A DNA stretch of 64,000 bases, from positions 2,499,067 through 2,563,066 of the forward strand of contig VYZB01000026.1 of NCBI GenBank assembly GCA_013397455.1, in the 5' to 3' direction. How positions within the stretch are numbered: position 1 is the first letter of the stretch; each line of letters starts with the position of its first letter. The stretch is from Crotophaga sulcirostris. Lineage: Eukaryota; Chordata; Aves; Cuculiformes; Crotophagidae. The notes beneath the pieces are model-generated. The model saw only the letters and a list, made by a program, of their open reading frames with translations, searched no databases and had not been told where the DNA came from. Shown here piece by piece: positions 53,895-64,000 of this stretch. Made by a program: the position numbers and the translations under genes.

Positions 53895-54260
53895 GATCAC
53901 AGTATCACAGTATCACAAGGTTGGAAAGGACCTCTGAGATCATCGAGTCCAACCTATAACCCAACACTAACACCAACCCATCATCTAAACCATGGCACTG
54001 AGTGCCTCATCCAATCTCCCCTTAAACACCTCCAGGGTTGGTGACTCCACCACCTCCCTGGGCAGCGCATTCCAATGGCCAANNNACCCATCATCTAAAC
54101 CATGGCACTGAGTGCCTCATCCAATCTCCCCTTAAACACCTCCAGGGTTGGTGACTCCACCACCTCCCTGGGCAGCGCATTCCAATGGCCAATCTCCCTT
54201 TCAGTGAAAGGGAGTTTTCCTAACATCAAGTCTAAACTTTCCCCGACGAAGCTTGAGTCC
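53895..54260 (-). mobile_element. CR1 LINE 3' fragment, antisense, split by a gap and falsely duplicated
   Basis: The reversed 3' end shows the 8-base units atcacagt repeated (gatcacagtatcacagtatc), then aaggttggaaaggacctc, atcatcgagtccaacc, accatggcactgagtgcc, tccagggttggtgactcc and cacctccctgggcagcgc. It ends near cgaagcttgagtcc. The 3' sequence differs from the other copies, so it belongs to another, probably younger, CR1 subfamily. Removing the 3-N gap and one copy of the duplicated 107 bp restores a continuous element. Confidence 0.93.
54083..54085. other. 3-N assembly gap between two exact 107-bp copies
   Basis: The 107 bp at 53976-54082 are identical to those at 54086-54192. Three N separate them. 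This is the mark of two overlapping contig ends joined without being merged. Confidence 0.95.
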
Positions 54261-56657
54261 AGATATTAGTTTAACATTTGCTTCGTCACCTTGTTTATCC
54301 AAGACTTTATTATTTCTACATTGTTGTCTCTCCAATACACACTTTGAGTATATATTTTAAATAACTATCCTAAAAGCCTTTTACCCAAGAATCTAAGCTG
54401 GAATATCTATTTGAATGAAAAGCAGATGTGTTGAATTAAGAAGTCCTTCTGTGGAAAAGTTAAGAAGGAGGGTTATGTAACAGGAAGTTGTTATTTCTAT
54501 CTTTTTTAATAACTTCAAGTTATAAAATGGTATCTCTGTTGTAAATCTTCTTAGAGGGGATAACTATTCATAAATTAATACTATGAATTTTATAGCACTC
54601 TGCTGGATTAGATCTACAAAACAGTTGCTCTTAACAATGATAAAGAAATTAATTAGAATAAAATAATTTTTTCTAAGTTGTTTATGAGACAGTTCATAAA
54701 GCTGGGATACTGACAGAACAGCTCTAATTCTCTTAAATTCTGTTCATTTAAAAAGAGAAAAAAAACACTACAGAAAACCCATCACTTGCATTCATAAAAC
54801 CTGTCAGATTTTATAAGGTTGGATAAAACTCCTTAAAAACCTGCCAAAGATTAAAATGGATGTTTAGAAGAAAAGGTTAAATTGCTCATAAATTTCAAAA
54901 ACCTTCTGTAGTTTTTTTTCACAAAACAACCCATAAACGTTTCTAAGTCTTCATCCAGTAAATACTCCTGGTTGAAGGTGGGGAGTGTCTGCCTGTACTG
55001 AGCCTCCAGAGTGTGGCAGGGAACATGCTTGCCTTCATCCCTAATTGGATCTAAGCTTGAAGGTAAATATTCCAAATGTTGTATTCGAACTGAAATTCAG
55101 TGCTCATCTTTCTCCTTTCATGAATGTGTATTTTACTTTTTTCTGCTGAGTAAATTAGTGCATTTGAAATCTGAAGCATCTGTAATAGTCCTTTCATTTT
55201 CAATCCAGACACTGGATATTATTTTTGCCACTGGCGAAGCTGCTATTTATTGACACGGCAGCTGTGCTAACAAGATGTAGTCAAGAGTCCAGGCTTCATG
55301 AAAAGTGTGCCTTGTGCAGAAAGAGATACTGTCTGACTTCTGCACTGTATGAGGACAGCTGAGTCCCCATGTATAGAATGAGGAATGTGCTGGGGCCCAA
55401 GTGACTACAGCAGGCTTCCTTCATGCTCTGCAGTACAGGAACAAAGTTTAAACCAGGAGGCAGATAATCAAAATAGAACCACAGAACAATACAGATAAAG
55501 GTCACCTCCATCCGTTGTACTATGACTAACTTAAAATGGTTAGGGCTAGCTTTAAAAAAAACTCATGAAGTTTTAAAACAAGACAAATTAAGCTTCTTTT
55601 TCTCTCTGCAGTTATTTGACCTTTAGGATTTAAAGTTGCTCTCTAATCTCATCATCATCAGTGCCCTTTCAGAGGGGAAGTAACCCAATCTGAGATTATT
55701 CTACAATTCTGTAACTGTAAAACCTGGGGCTTTTGAAAAACTGAAATATTGTGTTCGTGCTGAAACAACAGAAATCTGCAATGCTTTAATGAGATATGTA
55801 CACTTTTAATGGAGTTGACGAAACTTTGTAAATGTCAGTCTTTCCAAGAAAATCCATTGTGAATCTAGGGAGAGGGGAATTACACTGAGAATTCTGTGAC
55901 ATTTTGTTTCATTTGGATTTTTAGTCACTTCTGTGTACTTATGGTCACAGTGTTGCAAGTGGAAAGGTTAACAGAAGGGGATTAAAATTTTTTTGTGCAG
56001 GACAGTGTCACACAAGTCCATAATACTCCAGCCATCAGTAACCAAGAAACAGAAAAAACATATGGATCTGCATGGTGCTCTGCCCAAATCCATTAGTCAT
56101 GTCTGCCGAGAAGATATATTGCTTCAGAAGCAATGCCCTACTGTCTCAGCATCTGAGCTGGTATTTCTGCTTGAGCAGTGTCAGCCCATTCAAAATTTGC
56201 TCTGGCTCTTCGTGCTATGCTCTGTCGTGCAGTATAGGCATGGCCTGCAACACAGTCCTGCCTTTCACACTGTAAGAGGTCCTGTCCTCAAGGTCACTTC
56301 TTTTCATGTAAGAGCAGTATCATCCTGGTGACAGCAAAACACTGAATTCAAGATTTTCTACATAGGGCTTAAAAATGCTTAGTGTAATGCATAGATGACA
56401 GATTTCAAGATCTGTGATTTTTAATGTTCTTTCAATTACATGAAGGGAAGGATGAAGAATATATAATCTAAGCAGAAGGTGTCAATGACAAGGAAACATA
56501 AAGAAAAGGAAAACAGTGTATTCTTCTACTAGAGGTATTACAGGTGTTTAGTAAAAGTAAAAGTTTAGTAAAAGTTCACTCAGAATCACAGGTGTGGATG
56601 TGTACTCTTTGGCTGCAAATTTTATTTTTAAGAAAGGTCTTTTCTTATTACATTGAA
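54261..56657 (+). other. GRM5 intron directly upstream of the exon
   Basis: Unique sequence without recognised repeats. The open frame at 55993-56331 starts with GTG and shows no known family, so it is not called. The preceding receptor exon (the part ending in the conserved LLGS before SDGW) is not seen here. Confidence 0.75.
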
Positions 56658-56938
<281 letters not shown>

Positions 56939-59900
56939 TTTATTACTTCTGCTGTATAAACCAGCACGACTGAAGTTCTGATGTAAACAGCTCATGTTGA
57001 ACTGATGCAGCCTGGCCAGTTGGAATAACGAGTGAGGATGGAAGGAAAGAAGCTATTTCTTCTTCCTTCTTCTTTCCAAAATGACAACACCAAAATTTGA
57101 AAAGTACTCAGATCTCTAAAGAAGCAAATAGATAGTGCCTCAGAACCTAACTCCTCTCTATATTTGAAAAACATCAAGCTACTCTATCTCCATAGACATC
57201 TAAACACTTTAAAAAATATTGTAATACAAAATTCAATGCTTCTTTTCTGCCATGGGGCTAATTGTGTTGCTTTATCTCACAGGAGCAATGAGAGACTTAA
57301 TATACTAAAAGTTATCTGAAGTCCACAAAGTAATGATGATTAGCTGTGTACTTCAGACAGAAGATTAGTTGGTTCTAAATATTTCATCGGGCTTTCTTTC
57401 AGCCATGGATAATTTCAGGAAATTTTGAGATGATATTTTTCATTAAATTGAAATTATTTTAGCAAAAATTGGCACAACATTTTGTGATTTTTTTCAAAAC
57501 AATGGCAAAACTTTTTTTCACAGAAATAGAAGTTGCATTTTTCTGATTTTTTATTGCTTCTGTTAATTACTCTTTATTTCATGAGATACCAAGTATTACC
57601 AAGACAATGGGTATCCTGCCAATGCTGCAGCATGAGGTGGTGCTATGCTGGGCATTAACCCAACCACAACTCTCAGCCTCAAGGGACCTTTCCTCCTAAA
57701 AATGTCAATACCTTCCACACACTCATGAGACCAAGAAATGGCTTTAAGGATCAAAGTCGTGGATTTCCACAAGACAAAACCACACCTAAGTCCCACTTAA
57801 TGTTTATAAGTCTTTCTTTTGATTTGGACAGAGTTGCAGAGGAAGTTTGTCTGAGATGGAAACTGAATTTAGGAGTCATAATCTCTCAGTGTGCACCTTC
57901 AATACTCAACTGATTTCCCTCTATTATTTTTCTTGTGCCACTCTTCCAACACAGCCTGTCAAGATTTTATTTGTACTATTGACAGGTACTGCGTATTGAG
58001 CAGTAAACTTCATCAGTTTCCCCACAATAATGTAGATCTCTTTCCTCAAATGTCAGTACAGTGGACAAGGCTGGAAACAGGCTAATAGGGATCTGGTTTC
58101 TATCACTGCGCTGTGTTAGCAACAACATTTCAACTTGAATTTTCTGGGTTTCTTTTTTTACTTACTTTTAATCAGCACTGGGAGAATTTAATTTCTGTTT
58201 TATCTGAAAGGCTGGGAACTGTGAAATGTAGGAGCCTACAAAGTCTTTTATAGTGCCTAAAATACAACTCACTACCACAAAAACGTTATCTTGGGGATGC
58301 AGGGAGATATTATTTTAGACACTAAGTCACCCAGTCATGGACATGAGACAACTTAATTATAAACTTTAATAGCTTGGTTTGAACAGCACTCATCACTGGA
58401 AGGTTTCGCACAAAGAGATACTGAACGAACCACAGCTCAAGCAGGTTCCTGAAATCTAGGAACATCTAACACAAAAAAATGTGCAAGAATTGCAATCTGC
58501 TGATTTGCAACTCATGAAAAGAGAAAAGGACTAATTTACCAAATAGATTGTTCTAATTACTTTTCCTTTGGCTTTATTGTCACATTCAGCCCTAGGCCAT
58601 GATGGCTACAGTAAGGAACAAAAAAATAAGTTATAATAGCTTTAATTCTTTGCTAATTCAGTTGTGGAGTTCCTCATATTAGTGATACTATGCAGAGCAA
58701 ATAAAATTGCCCATTTAACCAGGGTTTTCACACAGAAAGTTGTGTGTCATCACATTACTCAGTTTTATATCTTTGATTTTGATCTAGGCCACCTGTCAAA
58801 ATTCATATAAATGAAATCCAAGCCAGAAAGACGATATGCAGATTTGTTTGTGTCATAGGTGCTAAGATGCCTATGCTGTTTTTCGCATAATGACCCCAAA
58901 ACTAAGCAAGGGTGTATGATAAAGTGAAGAAATATTGAAGTTAGGCAACTTTGCAGGTTTATCAAAAGGGAAGACACAAGCATATTCTCTGAGAACTGCA
59001 GGAGTGAGAGATTTTTATGTTGGGCACTTAAACTCAAAATTAACATGAATTTTTGAGACTGTAACGGCAGTCTTTGTTTTCTACTTCATTTTCTATGTTG
59101 CATATGACTTTGAGAATCATATCTTTATGTCAATTCCTAAATTCATATTTGTTTCCCTAACTTCAAGTGCTTGGAGATTTGAGTCTTAAATTCCCTCAGT
59201 CAGACTTCACAATTGAAAAGGTGATACCTGCCCTTGATGGTCACAAGCACCTCATAGACCGTCCTGACATTTTCTGCACGATGATGAGTATATTAGTGCT
59301 GCTTCAGATTTATCCTGATAAGAAAACAGGATTGTGACCTTTAGTTTATCTAACTGAATTACTGAATTCATTCTCTTCTCCAGTAGCTGCATTAAAAAAA
59401 AAGATGCTAGAAGTGTTTCTCAGCACACCTATTAGAGATATTGAGTTTATTGAGAAATGCTGTACAGAAATAGAAATCTATTTTTGAACCAGAAAGCAAG
59501 TCATTCTTTGCTTCTTGGGTTAATGATAAAAAGATAAGCATAAAGTTGAGTGATGGTGATAGAAGAGGTCATTATTAAATAACGGTGTCTAAAGAGAAAG
59601 CAATAACCATCACTTTAGTGGAAAAAAAACTAATTCTTCTCCACAACCTGGTTGTACTACCATGAAAAAAAAACCCAACAGTTAATAGTATAAACGACTT
59701 ATTTAAACAGCAAAAAAAAAATAAACAAAAGGAAATATGGCTGAAATCTGGATAGATGATTGATTTCACCTGGGCTCCAGATATGAACATAGTTGTTCAA
59801 ACATTTATACTTACTTTTCTGATCTGTGCCTAGTAAAACAGTAGGATACATTTGTCTCTGTGACAGAAAATACTTGAAGTCATGTCAGTGCAGCCAGCTC

Positions 59901-62900
59901 CAGTCACTTGTGAGGGTTTTTCATTTTTTCATATAAGATATCCATAGACAACTGCAAGTGTTATTATGAAATGAAGACATAATTTGGTAACGTATGCATA
60001 ATATAACTGTGAAAGCAGTCAAATAAAGAGAATCCAAAACCCAATCCAAAATAATTTTGTGTCCATTCTCTTCTACCTACCACTAAAAAGTCTCCATCAC
60101 TTCACATATGCTTAATTCACACTAAGGTGAAAATTTTAGCATCAAGCCCACTTTTCATTTTCAGGTTTGAACATATTTGCTTAATCCAAACGGGTGTCAC
60201 TGCTGTTGCGAAGTACATTGATTTTCTGCCCAGCTGGAGCACTACAGAAAGTGAGAAGTTTGCAGACTTATCTGACTTGATTTTCAGTGTAATCAGTTCC
60301 ATGTCACAGGAGAGCTGCTACAAGCCACCTCTGAACACCGATAGTAAGAGCAAAAAAATTAAAATGCTTCTTTAAAAGGAGACATGTAAGATCCTCTGAA
60401 CACTAGGGACTGGAGATTTGGCTTTCCCTGTGCCAAATCAGATTTTTTTTTTATTATCTAAGGCCACAATTCAGTGAAGTTCGTAAATAGGTGTGCCAGT
60501 TGATCCAGATGAGCATCTTCAGGTCATAAAAGGTTAATCTAATCCTCCAGTATTGATTGCCTTTGGACCTTTGAAGATTAGGTCTGTATGTGCTTGCTTT
60601 CTTACAGACAATTGTCCGCACTAGAACTCAAATTCCTAGTACCTTTTCCTTCTAGCAAGGGTGTTTCACAAATTAATTTTAAAATGGAGCCGAAACAAAC
60701 CCCAATGCAAGCAAAGTATTTTGTGAAACTCTACTTCAACTGACATTAGTGGAAAAAGTCAAGTCTTCAAGGTCATCAGGTGCAAAAACATATTTATTGT
60801 ATTTACCAGTCGGTTAAATTAATCCTTCTGTCTCTGCTGCTAAAAGAACTTAATTTCCCCAGTCTGTGTAAAAGCCAGAGGCATGGATGGAACAGCATTT
60901 TTAAGGTGTTACTTAAACACAAAGAACAACCAGAATACACATCACGAGTATCTATGATCTAAGTGTAAGACAAGAAAGAGCAAATAAATTGAGCCTGATG
61001 CTGATGAAGCAGTGCAATAACTTAGCTTGACTAACAGAGGTTACAGACTTCAGAAAAAAATGTTAGTTTCATGTGTAAAAGCACAATAGAAAGAAGAATC
61101 TGAAGGAAGGTGATGGGGAATGCGTGCAGGTTTTTACAGCAGGATCTGGACATTGCATACTGTGGTTCAAAGTATCCAGGGCCAAAACACAAAGGGAAAT
61201 TATAGAAGCTGAGTATTCACAGATGGAGCTCAACCACAAAGACCACATAGAGGACTCCAAAAGTGAGGAAAGCAACTTATGCCTTACTTGGGAGTAAGTA
61301 GGCAGTGACAGAGTTTACAGAAAAGAACATACTCAAAGTGATGAACAGGGAAAATGGGATTTGCAGCAGCATTCAGAAAGGGTCTTAGCAAGATGCAGGA
61401 AGCTAGATCTTTCATTCATGATTTAACCATGGGGCTTATCTGAGATAATAACTTTTTTCCAAGGATGCAAAAGTTTACATAGAAAAAGGAAGACTGATAT
61501 TTCTCCAGGAAATTAAGAACAGGATTAAGACTGAAAGAGTTTATTTGCAGAAAGGCAGATTAGGGATATTTAAGATAAATATGAGAAAAGTTTTGTAGCT
61601 AAAGATACAGAAAAGCATATAAAATGTACATGGAAAAATTATCTCTCTGTTTACTGAATCTCATCCAGCTCCAGTTACTTTTAATGAGGTCAAAGGACCC
61701 ACAGAAAATCCTAGAGTTTCAACTGAACAGAAATTTGGTTTAACAAATGGTCCTTTGGGGTTCCCAGACACTATTGTAAAATAAAACATGACTGCAACAT
61801 GCCAATAATCTGTTGGCTAAATCTAACCTCAAGTGCCAAAACTGGTGCAATCAGAACCCAGCTGACAGAGAAATAGATGGTGTGAGAACAGAAGGATATT
61901 TTCCATATTTCAAAGAATGTGTCATTTTTAAACTTTATGCACCCAAACATGCAGCATTCCCACACTTTTATGTTTAGATTGCAAATGAAAGCTAAACAAA
62001 ACAAATTAAGTTAAAATCTATTTGTGTTTTAAAGGACATTTTAATAATTAATACATCCTGTCTGTCATTCACCTTGCTACCTCATGTGTCTCAAGCTTGG
62101 ACACTGGCAAGCTAAAGGATGGTCCAGCCTTCTTTTTTACAGCCCTTATTTCAGATCTGGAGCTCAAACATGGTTTATGACTACTTAATGCTGGGTCAGG
62201 TCCTGAAATTTCCAAAGGCAGATCAGCTGTAAGGCATAGATCCAGATCTTAATATTCTAGAAGCCTGATATAATCTCAGACAGGAGCCTACACAGACATG
62301 TCATTATTTTTTTGACTCACTTAGAGAAAGAAGCAGTGTGGCACTAAGAACTGCTGCATGCTCTGTTATACCTATTTGAAAGACTTTTTGATAGACGTTG
62401 ATCCTGATTTTAACACACCTGTAACTCAAACCTTTTAATAACTTCAGTCTTCTCACTGCTGTTACAGAATTCATCAAGCTACTCCAAAATCTGACTACAA
62501 AGACACATCTATTTTTTCTTCATTTTATGCTCCCTGCTTTCTTTTTTTCACATATTAGATATATTTGATTGTATACCTTGGTATTGTGGGTTTATACTTT
62601 ATATTACAATTCCTTTTCTCACTGCTTTTCTGAACCTTGACAACTATCTGGAAGAGGTTAATACCATTGTACAGGCACATCATGTATCTCTAGCCTTAAG
62701 AACAAAAGCAAATTATAATTTAACGTATTCAGATTGTATATTATTAGATATTATTAGAGGGATTAATTGGAGTTGCTATTCCTTTCTCTCAGAAGTTCAA
62801 CTTCCTATATAGATTCAAATACTTCATATATGCATGTCTGCAAATACAGAAAGTTTTATACCAGCATCTAATGTACTTTTACATCCATAGCGGTTGTCTT

Positions 62901-64000
62901 TCACTGTAATTTATGACCAAAGAAATTGAATTCTGTAGAAAGTGAAAGGATAATAATGTTGAGAAAATGGTGTGAAGAGATAAACATCTATGGACTTACC
63001 TTCTCCTAAGACTTACTATCATTGTTACTCTTACAGCTAATTTTACTGAATTTGTCAACAGAATCCAGACTTCTGTCAGTCTGTAGGCACGCAAGGGTGC
63101 AGGTCAATCTCTAGACAAATCTGAGACCTCTGACCATGCCTTGTTAGTGTAGGCTTAAATAGACATAAAACGCCAAAGTCAGCTAAGTACTTGGAAAAAA
63201 TCTTTTGAAAGTCCTCTCTGCATTTTAGGACACAGAATTTGGTCTCTCAGTCATTCTCAAATGTAACGTTTTAGTGATAATCTTCACATAAAGTGCAATA
63301 GTGTCAGTGTTGGCTTTTAGTTGCGAAGAGTGAAAGTTAGAATTGGTCAAAAACATTGAGCAAGTGGATTACATTAGAAGATATTTGCTCGTCAAATTTA
63401 TGTTCCACAACAGCATGTTGATTGAATGACATATGTTTTGAAATAAAAACATTGAAGAGTCATTTTTTGTTTTCTCATTTCAATAACACTGAAGTGCTTT
63501 ATAATTTTAATATAAATATAAATTAAATATAACTTTATAATTTCCTTTTGCATTCTTTCAGTGCTAACCCATATTTTTTTGCCTCAGTATCAAAATGACA
63601 TTTTACAGTGTTGTCAAATCTCTTTTTTTTTTTCTCAGAATTTCCTTTTCAGAAAAGATAAAAACCAATCCTGAGGTTTTGTATTCATTTTGAATGGAAA
63701 AGGACATTTTAACTACATGAAATTTCCCACAGAGCAGAAAATATCTCTGTTCTTCAGTCCACTAGCCTGTAAGAAATTAAGTTAGGAACATAAATAAATA
63801 AATTATTATACTTGATTTTTAGGAGGAAAACACACCTGAAACCATACAAATAATAGAGAAGTAGAAGTTACTTTTTTTCTCTCATGTTGCTTTAACAGAA
63901 AGCTCTGATGACAGGTTTTGGAACAGATTCCACAATAAGTCTTTCTCTGTATCTTTAAATAATGTTATTTAAGTATGAACACTATGCTTTACCTTAGTTC
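56939..64000 (+). other. GRM5 intron downstream of the exon, continuing past the window
   Basis: About 7 kb of AT-rich intron. No sequence for the next receptor exon (after NKTC) is recognised. The one exon-like stretch is the open frame with splice-site-like borders at 60165-60343. A/T-rich tracts near 63500-63540 and a poly-T run near 63622-63632 are simple sequence only. Confidence 0.75.
60165..60343 (+). other. Exon-like open stretch with splice-like borders (unproven)
   Basis: A pyrimidine-rich run ending in cttttcattttcag (60151-60164) precedes it and GTAAGAG (60344-60350) follows. One frame stays open through the stretch, reading for example TGVTAVAKYIDFLPSW, with no family I recognise. 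The length (179 bases) is not a multiple of three. Joined to the GRM5 exon upstream, the frame would read five more complete codons and then meet TAA. It could be a cryptic or poison exon, an exon of an unrelated non-coding RNA, or chance. Confidence 0.25.

Noticed and set aside
53976..54192. A true tandem duplication in a CR1 element
   Set aside because: Complete identity of the copies and the NNN exactly at their junction fit a contig-joining artefact better.
55993..56331. 112-codon open frame just upstream of the GRM5 exon as a possible extra receptor exon
   Set aside because: It starts at GTG, does not resemble the preceding receptor segment, and I see no suitable donor giving the required phase.
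57596..57796. Minus-strand open frame with RRKGPLRLRVVVG, slightly richer in GC than its surroundings
   Set aside because: No match to a family I know, and no splice context; considered a chance frame.

Overview
The window looks like vertebrate, and specifically avian, genomic DNA. It is AT-rich, intron-like and almost free of coding sequence. Its recognisable transposable elements are CR1 non-LTR retrotransposon fragments, several with the bird-type 3' end built of short repeats of the ATTCTATG kind. There is no bacterial-style gene packing, operon, RNA gene cluster, CRISPR array or phage. Nearly all of the short open frames are chance products of AT-rich intron or of CR1 relics.

The one confident gene feature is a single internal coding exon on the + strand at 56694-56929. 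It encodes part of the extracellular glutamate-binding domain of metabotropic glutamate receptor 5 (GRM5), corresponding to human residues 305-382 without any length change. It has a clean polypyrimidine tract and AG acceptor, and a strong GTAAGT donor. The rest of the window is therefore read as GRM5 intron: at least 56.7 kb upstream and at least 7.07 kb downstream of this exon. I saw no sign of the preceding or following receptor exon, so both introns run off the window.

Layout: 1-14.9 kb is plain intron. A short sense CR1 relic lies near 15.0 kb. Two simple repeats lie at 20.9-21.2 kb, a TCTCC tract broken by a 50-N gap and a perfect (TAGAAA)9. Three sense-oriented CR1 copies lie between 22.1 and 25.4 kb, and one keeps recognisable reverse transcriptase motifs. 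From 30.9 to 54.3 kb all recognisable CR1 copies are antisense, including one CR1 nested inside another at 31.0-31.7 kb. At 53.9-54.3 kb a CR1 copy is split by a 3-N gap with an exact 107-bp duplication on both sides, almost certainly an assembly artefact. The GRM5 exon follows at 56.7 kb, then intron to the end with one exon-like open frame near 60.2 kb.

I found no convincing new biological system. The items most worth checking are the assembly false duplication, the GRM5 sequon change, the possible poison exon at 60.2 kb, the nested CR1, and a few hairpin-forming intronic sequences.
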